Positions 47,001 through 57,712 of a stretch of DNA of 64,000 bases are shown one piece after another. Positions within the stretch are counted from its first letter, which is position 1, and every line of letters starts with the position of its first letter. The notes below the pieces were generated by a model. It was not told the DNA's origin. It did not search any database and saw nothing but the letters and a program-made list of their open reading frames with translations. The stretch is from Amphiura filiformis (lineage: Eukaryota > Echinodermata > Ophiuroidea > Amphilepidida > Amphiuridae), in NCBI RefSeq assembly GCF_039555335.1, contig NC_092628.1:99839893-99903892 (forward strand). The letters are read 5' to 3'. Both the position numbers and the translations under genes were made by a program.

Positions 47001-50000
47001 TGTATTTTAGAAAGTTCATTCACCCCCAAAAATGCTCACGGGCCAAGTTCAGGCCTGTCAAAATCGAAAATCTTACACCAGAAGTGTAAATTTCACGCCT
47101 AAGTTGAACACTGTGATTTAAAGAATATAGTATCAAGCATTTTAGTTTTCGTCTGATATTTACTAAAAAAAATTAAATTATTGCTTTTGATTTGGCCGAC
47201 AAATTAATTTTAAAGTGAAAAGGTGTATCTCGTAATTCGATCAGTTCCAGTGCCTAAATGACTGAGTAAGCACTAGTATAACAATCAACAGCGAGTGACT
47301 AGCATGGGTGTAGGGGGGGGGGGGCACACCATAAGATTTCCAAGAAAAGAAGAAACTTCGCCCACTTATCGAGACGAATTTTTTTCAGCGAAAAACTTGC
47401 CGCCAAGGCGCCAAAAGAAATTTTGCCTGAACAAACCTTTCATGGCCTCCTGAAAATCTAATGGTGCGCCCATAAAGTATTACTGTGAGCTTTATTGAGA
47501 GTGGAAAAGCTATTTTACTAGAGACATGAATCGAATGCCCCAGTCTTGTATGACGCCAACTATTATATGGTACACCAATACTAAGCATGGCCTTCATCTC
47601 TTGAAATCAACTTTTTTTTTCAAATCAATACGAACTTTACTAACTTATTCGTTTCTATTCGGAATTCATCACAAATGTCACTTTAAATGATTTGTTTTTA
47701 TAATAAATAAGTTAATACAGTCAACATTTTCCGCAATTTAGGCATTAGCTCTACCCGGAACAAAAAAAAACCAGTTCAATGTGATGTGGCACACTATTGC
47801 TTTCCGGATAATAGTATCCTTTTAACAGAGCATTGTTGTCTGCCCATGACAAATTCTATGACCAAGATGGCGGGTTTGGTGATTGGATTGTCATTAGAAT
47901 AATACATCTCGATATTGACCGACTTTTGAATGTATTTTTATCGGTAAATGGAAGGAACAATCACATTTTATAACAGCTTCAGGACAAGGTTCACTTAAGT
48001 ATTCTAGTCATATTTAGTTTCACTTGACTGTACTGTATTATTTAAAACAATTGCATTTTCTCTTTATATTTCCTCGTTCTTCGTCAGGGTATTTTATCCA
48101 ATTACACAATGTTCCGCCCATTGCTAAAATACCACCCATATTGGTAGGTGACATCAGTAAAATAATAGGTAACAAATTAATTATGCAACTCTGCCATGGC
48201 TATTGTGTGGTTACAATAACGTTGAAGGGAATATGGTAGAATGGGGGAGGGTGCTCGACTTTCAGAGTGACGGAAGTGTGTGGCCAACGGTTAAGTATGG
48301 GTCTTCTGGGGAGAGATTTGACGCCAAAACCGGGCCATTGTGTGAGGCCTCCAAAAATGCGGGCAATGGGAGAGAAGCCTCCAAAGATGGGAGCCATTTA
48401 TTGAGACCAGGAATTGGTCCATAACACTGCCGAAATACGAAAAATGTCAAAAACTATGTCTAAATTTTGTACAATGTTGAAGAAGAAAACAAATTGGGAA
48501 AAAATACAAGTTTGTTTAAAGAGACGGTCAATAAAGCCTTTGCGCAGATACGTAATTATACCAGGGCCACGTGAGTATTAGTTTATTGTGGTACCATGGT
48601 TATACTATTAAACACTGGAAAATACCACCTTACTCACGTGTACATCATAAGATTTCTTTTAACGGAAATACTCCATCAATTATCACTTATTATACCAATC
48701 TGTACTCAAATTATGAACAAAACTGGATATTTTTTTAACCACGATTAATGTAGTTCACAGCATTTGTATTCATTTTGAATGAAACTTCTAGTCTTTATCA
48801 GAATGTGATCAAATCTGCATAGATATACCTGGGATTACAGAGACTGTCAAACATTCAGTTCCTTAAGTTTCACTGATATTTGTCGAAATAAAAGGGGGAA
48901 ATGGTATGTTTCCAGAAATGTAATGTTTCCACAGATCCATTGTTGTTATCTCGTCAAAAATGTACACGTGCTTGTATATTGAGGGTTTAATGCCAGAACC
49001 ATCTATGGCCAAAATTACATAAATAGTAAATACAAGTGACAATGGGGTATGCATGGTCACTTATTAACAGTTAGTTTAAATGCAAAACGCAACGCAACTG
49101 ACCATGCATATACCCCAAAGTCACTTACATTTGTTATGTTATGGGCAGAATTAACCGTCCATTTGTTGACAAAATGAGTGACATGTAAGGGCTGTGCAAT
49201 AATTATCAGCCCCCCCCCGGGGGGGTAAAATTTCTGAACGGCTCGCCAAAATCGCTTGCCCCCCCCTCTCGGCCCGCCAAAATCGCTTGCCCCCCTCTCG
49301 GCCTGCCAAAAATTCTTTGCCCCCCCCCCTTGAACATGCCAAATTTTTGGGATCCCAAATTCCAAACTTTAAATGGTCTAGATGTATGTTGCGAGCGTAG
49401 CGAGCAGGAAAATTTGCATATTTAAGCGTTTCCGTACTGTTTTCCTAAGCCTTTTTAGAGCGTTTTATTAAAAAGGCGCCCTGTGAATGTGTGCCAAAAA
49501 TCGCTTGCCCCCCCTCTCGGCTTGCCAAAAATTGCTTCCCCCCCTTTCGGCTCGCCAAAAATTTCACCCCCCTGCAATTTTTTACCCCCCCCCGGCTCAA
49601 TTATTGCACAGCCCCTAATTTTGGACTTAGATGGTTCTGGCTTAAGTTCTCGATATTTTCTTAATTAATTACAAAACAAAACCCTTCAAAAAAGCATGTA
49701 TAGCACACAAAGAAATAAACAAATATATGGTCCAAACTTATAAACGTTAAAGCGTATAAAGTTCATAATAATCATGTCCATCGTTTTCAAAGGATATTCC
49801 GCATATATTTAAGACCGTTAATGGTCGTGGAGGCAATTCAAGGAAGTTTTCGACATAATATATGTTTACCACAGATCAGCTTTGTTTGTCCATGACCCCA
49901 GTCTCCAATATACCTGCCCTTTGATTTCAGTAGAGTGGCATGAACAACCTTTTACTCTTTAGTGTAATACCGCTATATGTGGCTTGATATCCGATTGAAA

Positions 50001-52473
50001 ACCGTATATCCCGTGTCCGTGAATTTGTATGAAAATTCTAGTTCCATCCACACGGATCGGATGTGATGATATGAAATATTCATAACCTCGTTAATATTCA
50101 TAACCTCATTAATATACGCGATACATGCGATCCAATCATTTTATTTATTTGCCAAAACGCAAACGCTGAAAGCGGTTACTAATATCAGCGTAAATATTTA
50201 GTAACCTCCGCGCACGCCGTGTTGGGCGTTGAATTCGTATTGGTCGTTCTGTTTTAGCCTAATCTGTAAAATCGATGGAATATGACGGTGATTGTTGAGC
50301 TATTATGCATTATATAATTCCTCCGCCATCAGTGTGATTCCATTCACTCCACAAATGAGTGGAATCAAACTCGCGTGCCGCGAAGGCGGAGGAGACTAAC
50401 ACTATAGTTGACGCTGACAAACACATATGCGTTAGTAATATATGTATCTGTTAAAATCCAGCATTGTTTGTAACTTATCACCGGCCATTGGTTTTCCTTA
50501 TGCACTCTCACCTGCTCACCCGCCTCATATTATACTAGTATCCTTCATTCAGAATCAACCTATTAGATTTGACTGAAATGGATCCATTATGGATCACGTG
50601 AACTCCGTAAAATATACTGTAACCTTCTAAAGCAGCCAACATGTTTAGTTAATCTAAATCTCTTTCTACAATTATTCAAATGCGCGTGTCACACACCTAT
50701 ATTCTCTGTGTACTATTTGTTTGTAAAAGACAGGAAATTGTTAAATTCGAAAAGGTTGGTTTTCCTGTATAGACTGAATCAAGTCTAGCTGGCTAGATTA
50801 TAAACAAACATGACCGTGGTAAATATCATGCCTCTTTATAAGAGTTATCTATTAAACTGATGCATTTTTTGTAAGACATCTATCGAAAGGGATTGTTTCT
50901 GGGTTTCTGCCATAAAACGTCCAATATCTATTCTGGAACATTGAATAAGTAAAAATGCGGACAAATCTGACTCCGAAATATTCAATATTATAGATTACAT
51001 TTCAATCTAAGTCGGTTTAAATGCTTTACTCCAATGGATTTGTTCCTGATCGCAATGGCTTAAATCTAGTCAATGTATGTCTCCTCTTTCCAGTGGTACA
51101 AAAAAGTACAAGCACGTCATAATTATTTACGCAAACCTCAAAAATCAGTGAAATTCAACCAAAGTTCGTAAAAGATAACCTCCCCCACCCACCCCTAAGT
51201 AGAACGGCGGCCGTGTAGGGACAATTTTTTTTCGCGAAAATGAGCACAAAGGATGGTCAAACGATTACATGAGCCGTTTGGTGGTTTCTTTATGCGCCTT
51301 AGTTATCATTAAAAGAGGACTAAAAGAGGCAGGACTAAAGGGGGTTGCATTTATCTACATTTCATTATGCGGGGGGTTAATTTGGTAACCCAGTTTTACT
51401 TTTCAAATCTTTTCAAGTTACATTGTTGAGTTGAATAAAGGCAAGTGGACAGGATTAGGATCAGGGTCATTGTATAAAATTGGCACTTGTTAAGATGAAT
51501 ACGCGACAGATATAAACAAAATATGAAAAGATATATACTTACTGTCATCCTGGTCATTGCCATTCTGTCTAATAGAGTAAGGCCTTCAGGAAACCCGTCC
51601 ATGCCAAAATCGGGTGTAGCGATATCTGGAAGATCGTTTCGATGTTGTTCCTGAAAAAAAAAGAGATTTCTGTTAACGTTTAAGTTTAACACACTTAGCA
51701 GTAAAATTTACTTTAAGTACAAAGACACTGCAAGTTATAAGGTTTCATTTATTGGTAACACACTACTACTAGTATTACTACTTGTTGCGATTTGGCGATT
51801 TGGTCGTTCACAGCATCCTGTGAATGGACGTGAGTGAGCTTTGGCAAAAATTGCATTCATCATTTCATAGCGAGCGTGTAGAAGGATTCAAATATCACAG
51901 GTATACTTTTGTAGGATTGTGGTTCTTGAGTTATGTTGTAAAGAGGGCTGAAACCACATCACCTTAAGTTTGTAAAACGTACATAAGTAATTAACAACAA
52001 TAAATCAGTGTTCCAAATATATGATTTGTAAAACATCATGGTGTTATATTTCAATAATATATTGATTTAGACAATGAAAATCTATCTTTTTGGATGTTTA
52101 GACCAACAATACTTAGTCAACGTTTAATGAGTACGAACAACTCCATAATATCTTAGATATTGTATACTCGAGACAAGAATACTAGTGGAAAAAGATAACT
52201 GAGCATTTAGAAGCATCATCATAACGATTACAGTGCAAACGTTCTAATACTTACAAACTCGTCCGTTAAATTACGAATACTGGTGTTCAGGGTGGCCGCT
52301 GTTCTTATAAGTATACTATAACTGGAATATATATTGCTTGAAGGTCTGCTAGTCGAATGTTCCGTACTGGTAACTGGTGTTGGATATGAAATGACTACCT
52401 TCCTTGTAAGTATAAACCCTAAAACTGAAAACAAAAGATGAAACAAAATTGAACTTCCTGAATAACAGTGCAT
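44068..52473 (-). CDS. Gene 3: single-unit helical cytokine, possible frame defect
   Basis: Exons in transcript order: 52255-52473, 51543-51650, 44692-44847 (or to 44863), 44068-44250; about 220 aa. Exon 1 encodes a hydrophobic leader (SILFHLLFSVLGFIL) and helix A ending RNLTDEF. An alternative start uses a 10-nt exon 52560-52569 (MRT plus 1 nt) spliced to 52424, which restores the phase-1 signal-peptide intron of genes 1 and 2. Exon 2 is the A-B loop (FGMDGFPEGLTLLDRM, ending RMT). Exon 3 is helices B/C (HQQYLGAYYQGLLQVIEDE). Exon 4 is helix D (NEAIRNTRGYFILAAIDEYL, then ETHQS and stop). Only one unit is present. The large intron (44864-51542) is packed with repeats. The B/C exon has a frame problem described separately, so the gene may be decaying or use a shifted acceptor. 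Confidence 0.65.
44692..44863 (-). CDS. Gene 3 helix B/C exon with frame conflict
   Basis: From the expected acceptor (TTACAG before GAACAGGAACAACTAGAG) the exon would be 172 nt, that is 57 codons plus 1 nt, against exactly 56 codons in the equivalent exons of genes 1 and 2. Read from that acceptor in phase 0 it soon hits stops. An AG at 44848-44849 (CTAG before AGACTTCAT) would give a 156-nt phase-0 exon encoding RLHQQYLGAYYQ onward but would lose the conserved EEQL start. It is either a 1-nt insertion in a dying gene, an assembly error, or a shifted acceptor. The donor (GTAAGG) and the rest are well preserved. Confidence 0.6.
44934..45191. mobile_element. MITE made of TTTCAACGT-type subrepeats
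   Basis: Ends CCCAGCAGGTAC and GTGTGCCCACTGGG are imperfect inverted repeats. The interior repeats variants of TGATTTCAACGT and GTTGAAATTTCAACC on both strands, so it can fold into many small hairpins. It lies in the large gene 3 intron, about 70 bp upstream of the B/C exon. Confidence 0.7.
45317..45948. mobile_element. Foldback element with ~190-bp arms in the gene 3 intron
   Basis: The left arm (TACTGCTCCAAGAAAGTATC, CTTACACTTGGAAAAA, TTGAATAGACGGAGGTCC) is inverted at the right (GGACCTTTGTCTATTCAA, TTTTTCCAAGTGTAAGGATA with CTTTCTTGACGCAGTA). The arms are diverged. The spacer of about 230 bp is A-rich and non-coding. Confidence 0.75.
46162..47000 (+). repeat. Intronic duplication, copy 1
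   Basis: Similar in direct orientation to 47661-48790. Landmarks: GAATTCATCACGAAT, AGTCAACATTTTCC, ACCAAGATGGCGG, GGTGATTGGATTGTCATTAG, GGGGAGAGATTT, CACGTGAGTATTAGTTTATT with GTGGTACCATGG, and CACGATTAATGTAGTTCAC. Inside gene 3 intron 2. Confidence 0.8.
47661..48790 (+). repeat. Intronic duplication, copy 2
   Basis: Partner of 46162-47000 with the same order of landmarks. Two extra segments are present here (about 48040-48230 and 48660-48730). The copies are clearly diverged, so the duplication is not recent. Confidence 0.8.
49188..49616. mobile_element. MITE with C-rich internal tandem units
   Basis: Ends AAGGGCTGTGCAATAATTAT and AATTATTGCACAGCCCCT are inverted repeats. Inside, a ~33-bp unit (CTCGGC, GCCAAAAATCGCTTGCCCCC) recurs on both sides of a non-repetitive centre, at about 49240-49330 and 49490-49560. 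Poly-C/G runs make it prone to misassembly. Still within gene 3 intron 2. Confidence 0.75.
49620..51540. other. 5' part of gene 3 intron 2, no exon seen
   Basis: Nothing coding is recognised. A short GC-rich foldback lies at about 50320-50392 (TCCTCCGCC paired with GGCGGAGGA, inner GATTCCATTCACTC with GAGTGGAATC). Confidence 0.4.
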
Positions 52474-53178
52474 TACAATAACAACCGTTTAATATAAAGT
52501 TAGTTTGGTATGAAGTTAAAACCATGTAGTAAATTCATCTTTATCGAATATCATCTTACAAGTTCTCATGAATACGAACCTATGCAGATACATTTGCGCA
52601 TTGTATGTTTGTTTAATATTTCCATGTTTCTTGTGACTGATTATCGCTTAATGAATGCTTTACTTAAAGAATGTCATAGTATTTGAACAACCTTCATACT
52701 TATTTTATATGATAATGCGAGCCGAAAGCGTTATTGTTAGTCATCGTGGGTATTTTGGAGCTTGCGTCATCAGCCTTTGTTTCAGCAGAACGTGTAAAAG
52801 GGAATTCAGAACAAAAATCCTAGGAAAGCTTTCTTAAGGTGTGAATTGTTATTGTTATTTTTGTTTATTTTGCCATAGCAGGTTGCACCAGAGATTGATG
52901 GGTGACATTGTAATCATATTTACGCCCAGTAACACACTCTATAATTATGAAATTATTACATAATTATGTTTTTGTTTACTTGTTTACAATTATTATTCTT
53001 GTCCCAATTCATAGGTGTCATTGTTCCTTTTATAGGTGTCAGAAAAAATAAGACTAATAAAAAGCAGTGTTAACTATGTCGATTGATTTATTATGTTTTC
53101 TTCATATGCTTTTCTTTATAACGTATAATGACGACAACATCAAGACATTTCACCATATCAAGATCAGTTAAAACTTAC

Positions 53179-53360
53179 GTTTCTGGACGTTTCATCAACC
53201 CTCGGTTGACTTCATCAACAGTGTTGCTGTTTTGAAGTGATGCGAGAGTTTGAGCAGCATCATTCCCTGTGCAAATTTCCTGTGCAACACATGATCGTAT
53301 AGATGTAAAAGTTGGTAGGCTCGGTATCTTATCCAGATCCAGATTGCTTCTTTGATCCAT
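53179..53360 (-). CDS. Candidate first exon of an unknown gene
   Basis: ATG at 53360 opens 60 codons (MDQRSNLDLDKIPSLPTFTS, then CVAQEICTGNDAAQTLASLQ, ending GLMKRPE plus 2 nt) and stops at a good donor, GTAAGTTTT. Composition looks protein-like and no signal peptide is seen. The phase (2) does not fit the acceptor of gene 3 exon 1 at 52424 (phase 1), so I do not join it to gene 3. I do not recognise the protein and cannot find its second exon. Confidence 0.35.
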
Positions 53361-53584
53361 TTTGTTTTACTGTTTGTCTCTAAGATCGTGGTCAGAAAGG
53401 ATAATAGGCGGTACTAACTTAAAAACACATAATTTTTATGTGTAATTCACTATTTTTCATCATTTTCTTTACAATTCTCCCATTTTTTCTGTCACCCTGG
53501 GTGAAAAATAGTCTATTGTTAACCCAATTTTTTTCAACAACGCCTTCCGTCTACCGACGGCCTTACATTAACCGACGGCAATGA

Positions 53585-53640
53585 CGAGCGGGGGGGGGGG
53601 CACCGGCCCCCCTGCCCTCCCCTCTGGCTACGCCACTGCA
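53585..53640. mobile_element. End of a hAT-like relic
   Basis: G/C-rich tract ending CTCTGGCTACGCCACTGCA, the inverted form of the CAGTGGCGTAGCCAG-type terminus also seen at 12285 and 39483. No partner end is found nearby. Confidence 0.45.
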
Positions 53641-53649
53641 GAGCACTAA

Positions 53650-55060
53650 CCCGGCAAAAGAACTCGCTATTGATGATGATCATAATCCCAAGCACCAAAA
53701 TTAACCTACTTATTTGCCACAGAGTTACTAAATAAAGTTATCTGAAGCAAAAACAACAGTACCGTTTGGAGACTAATATAACTACCAGATATGCAGATGA
53801 GATACAAGGCACATATCAACTGATTAAATTAGGATATCATTGAAAGCCATGAAGAAAGCAAAGGCGCCAGGAGAAGATGAAGTACTTAAAGTTTCTCAAA
53901 GAATAACTAATACATCTTGCCAAAATAGAGCTAAATTCATCATCGGACTACCAGAAGTTGAGCTCATACACAGCCAGACCATCAAAGGACAGTTGCAGCA
54001 GCAACATTTTTCAACATTTTCCAGGAAGATCCGGGACTATTGTGCCAACTGATGCCAGATATGCAAACCCCAGATATTAGACTTCGACGGTCCGTACAAA
54101 TCCCGTGACCTTGCAGTCGCGAACGTCGAACTCAGCCAAGCAATTTATTTGTACCATCCCGCAGATGGAATGCTCTCCTACGCACACTAACCCCTGGATT
54201 CCTTGCTATCAGTCCAGGCCATCAGCTGCAGCAAGGAGGTTAATGGCTATCCGGACAAAAACATGTCAGTAGTCTTTACAAGATGCTAGTACCATGCTTT
54301 TACTGCCTAGTTATGCCTTTACATCAATTAAATAATCATTTCAGGTGTTTGTATAGAATGCAGAAAGGGCGGAGAAAGGATAGATTACTTCATTAAATGA
54401 AATGTGATATATGTGACCTGCTACGAGGAAATGAGTGAAAAATCGCAAGTTGGTAGTTTGGAGACATCCTGGCTGCTGAGTTGATGTTCTTTGTTTACCA
54501 CGCATCTGTACACACCAGTAGTATGTCCTTCGAGAATGGCCCATTGTGCCCCATTCACAAATGACATACATACATACTGCTGTCTTGAACAGGTGCACAA
54601 TAAACAAAGAACACCAACGCAGTAGCCAAGGCGTCTCGAAACTATCAACTTGTGACTTTATGCTCATTTCGTGGTAGCAGGTCACATAATATTTTATTAG
54701 CATTGGGCTAGATTTGGATTAGTTAGATTTAATACTCCCCTATATTATTGTTTTACTTTGCGATTATTCTGATCTTTATTGAATTGTTATGGGTATTAAA
54801 ATACTACTCTGATGTGGACAGACTAGTCACTTTTAAAATTCATAACCTGAATCTAAGATAATATGGACATTCGAGCTAAATGATGAAGCACTGTCATAAA
54901 AACGCAGAAGTTTCAACGGTATTTAGCTCGTCTTTCTTACGATTATCTGTCCCAGAATGTTTCTTCATCATTCCAAATTCGGCTTGTCTTTCTTTCCCGT
55001 CCTGTCGTTGTATGTTGGGCTAACAGTATAATAGCACATGTGTTGTGGATGTAAGTGGTC
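53650..55060. other. Intergenic, weak traces of a decayed element
   Basis: MKAMKKAKAPGEDEV near 53848 vaguely resembles the KKxKAPGxD block of reverse transcriptases, but nothing around it supports a LINE. No other gene is seen. Confidence 0.25.
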
Positions 55061-55065
55061 ATATA

Positions 55066-56091
55066 CAGGGTGTCCCAGAATGATTTATACCATAAAAGAT
55101 GGAATTATTTAGGCATAAACGGCATTTTTATTGGTCATTTTGTTTTGCATTTTAAGTTCTACATATATTTAGCTTTCTCAGATTTTTTAGATTTTAAAAT
55201 TTGGACGTTTCTAGTAGAAGTTAGAGAGGATTGCGTAAAAATGGTGAATTCCAAGTTATGACACAGCAACCTATTTTGAAAATCAGTTATTTGGAAAATG
55301 TTATGCAGTATATTTGCTGTGTCCTGTTCTTACTTCTACTCTATAGTTGATATCTATCGTTTATTTATGATGTTACGAAGCAAGGATTTGCTACATTTGA
55401 ATGACCTTAAACTATTCTTTCTTTGGCGGCAGTTTTGAAGACAATTATTGTGGTGTGTGAGTTTCACCATTTGAAATGCCGGCATAGATAGATTTTTCAT
55501 AAAAGTATAGAGAAGGTTCATCCTTAGTGTCACAGCATGCATTTATGTCCACGGTATATTATGGCAAACCCACAGCTACGTAACGAAGAAGATTCAAATT
55601 TAATGCGGAGGATCCTTGAGGAAGTTATATCCTCTGTGATAATGACATTTTGGGTAAAAAATGCGGTAAAAATGACATAAAAAGTACGTTTTTCAACATA
55701 AATATCTGATTTAATATTGAAATGTGTCACTTAATCCCATATTAAGAATTATTCAGCATTGTAAGCTCTACATCTGTGCCAAATTTGGTGCATTTCCTAT
55801 AAAAGAATGCAGGATTTCCCCAATATATTGCACAGTGCGGCTGGACGATGGTGATAAAGAATCCATGTGTTATGATGCCTTTGCACTGTAAATTACACAC
55901 ATGCAGCTTTCGTCCATTTTCAGTAATAGCAATGTCACGCCAAAACGAATCAAGCTATTTCCATGAAAGTCACAGAATAAGTAGGAGACATGTGTGACAT
56001 TGTATTGCACTTATTAAGATTAGATACACTGTTAACTATATATTTTTGATATTTTATTCAAACATGGTATAAATCATTCTGTGACACTCTG
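55066..56091. mobile_element. Non-autonomous mariner-like element, ~1.03 kb
   Basis: TA flanks both ends. Terminal inverted repeats of about 27 bp with two mismatches: CAGGGTGTCCCAGAATGATT with TATACCAT at the left, and ATGGTATAAATCATTCTGTG with ACACTCTG at the right. No transposase motif is recognisable inside. Confidence 0.8.
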
Positions 56092-56223
56092 TAGCTAGCA
56101 TCCCTCTGTGTTTAAGTGCTAAGGGTTTCTGTTACCAAATTTGACATGTTCCCAAACTTACATAGTGGTTTTAGGCCCTTTCACATCCCCAACCACAAGA
56201 CATGCTAATGCAACTAGCATGCT

Positions 56224-56880
56224 ATATACAGTGTCCCCGCAGAATAATTTTCATATTATGGTGTCAGTTTTATAGAAAACATTTTGTCTTTCCTGATTAA
56301 TGATGTAATGCCAAAATATTGCTTAGAATATATTTAATTATCTAAAGTGATACGATATTTGATTGCTGCTTTGAGCGAATAGTGTTCAGAAGATTCAGAA
56401 GATAATACCGTTTGACCTATCTACGGCTCATCGTTCCGGAGTTATGAGCAAAAGAGGTCAAAGGCAACATTTGTGATCCACATATGGGTCAAAATAGTAA
56501 ATTTCCTCCAACATTAATGAAAATTGTCTCGTCTGTTCAATCTGTTATAACAATCTCAAATAGGAATAGTTTTAAAAAAAGAACACGTTTTGTTACCTAG
56601 GTAACACAGCGAAATAGGTAGATTACCCAAGTAGTCCTAGGTAACTAAATGTTCTAGATCATCTAGATTGTTATTACAAGACGAAACGTTTGAGACCATT
56701 TTCATCCAAATTGGAGGAAATCTTATGCTTTGATCTACGTGAAGCCCAAATTAATGTGCCTTTCTTCTCACAACTCTGGAACGATAAGTCGTAAATAGGT
56801 CAAAATATGTATTTTGTATGTCGAGCATATCTTGGCATTAACAACTTTTTCGGCCAAGTACAAGTTACCTGGTAAAGGGG
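56224..56880. mobile_element. Imperfect palindromic (foldback) element
   Basis: GACCTATCTACGGCTCATCG with TTCCGGAGTTATGAG near 56413 is inverted as CTCACAACTCTGGAACGATA with AGTCGTAAATAGGTC near 56770. Pairing continues inwards to TACCTAGGTAACA / GTCCTAGGTAAC around 56600-56645, and outwards to ATGCCAAAATATTGCTTAG / TCGAGCATATCTTGGCAT. The outermost left end may be CAGTGTCCCCGCAGAATAAT at 56229. Confidence 0.7.
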
Positions 56881-56964
56881 GTCGCCGTAATATCGGGCTG
56901 GGGCATTTGTATGTAAATGACAGGCTAGTGTTGCCAACAATCGCATGATCGGGCTTATTAACCT

Positions 56965-57538
56965 AAGGGAACAACCCAAACGTTCGATGAAGCCCTATAA
57001 ACGAAAGTCCTTTCGTTAGGGAGGGAGGGGGTCAAAAAGTCCGATTAAGTTTGTAAAGAAGTAGTTAAAACATCGGTCAAAGTTGATCTTTTTTTAAGGA
57101 TTTAATATATAATTGTAAACTTTTAGTATTTTCTGAAGTACATGTACTATATTGACATTTTACAGTGGTTGCTTCAAAATGATTTCAAATAAACACGCGT
57201 ATAGATTGCAGTACTCGCAACCTGCAACTTGTAAGTTCATTTGTTTTAAAGCAGCTGTACCGAACTTTGATTCTTTTTTATTTGGCAATCCAGCAAGTCC
57301 TAATTTTTATGAAGAAAATTATTTCAAAATAAAATAGAATTATTGTTTCTTAAACGTGATCAATATCCTAGCAATGTCAAACCCCTCCACAACCCCATCG
57401 ACCATAGCGACGGCCCCGTGCCCAATTAATATGGGTTGGAATATTTGATACTTACGTTAGAGGAGAGGGGGAGGGGGCTAGCCTTCGAACGAAAGGACTT
57501 TCGTTTATAGGGCTTCATCGAACTTTTGGGTTCTTCCC
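56965..57538. mobile_element. ~570-bp element with ~50-bp inverted ends
   Basis: AACCCAAA-type start, then GTTCGATGAAGCCCTATAAA and CGAAAGTCCTTTCGTT at the left; AACGAAAGGACTTTCGTTTA, then TAGGGCTTCATCGAAC and TTTTGGGTTCTTCCC at the right. The interior includes C-rich and AT-rich non-coding sequence. Confidence 0.8.
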
Positions 57539-57639
57539 AAATCGAAACCGACTTTAACGAGGTCTTTTTTTTAAATGGTTAAACTGACCGGCTTTACCAG
57601 AAGAACAACGGAGAAAGTGGGTTTGGATTTTTTGGTCCT

Positions 57640-57712
57640 GCTGTGATTTAAACCCGGGACCTCTCGCACCAAAGGCAAAGACCTCAACCAGTGTGTCGAG
57701 CTGTTTCCTCTG
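57640..57712 (-). mobile_element. tRNA-derived SINE head
   Basis: Minus strand ACAGCTCGACACACTGGTTG, then TTTGGTGCGAGAGGTCCCGG with a damaged B box (GGGTTTAAATC). It shares TTTGGTGCGAGAGG with the SINE at 38075-38445 and is probably the same family. Not a functional tRNA. Confidence 0.6.

Noticed and set aside
52424..53179. Joining the orphan exon to gene 3 exon 1
   Set aside because: Phase 2 donor against phase 1 acceptor; the join would put the helix A exon out of frame.
53840..54052. Reverse transcriptase fragment (KKAKAPGEDEV)
   Set aside because: Only one weak motif, with no neighbouring RT blocks in any frame.
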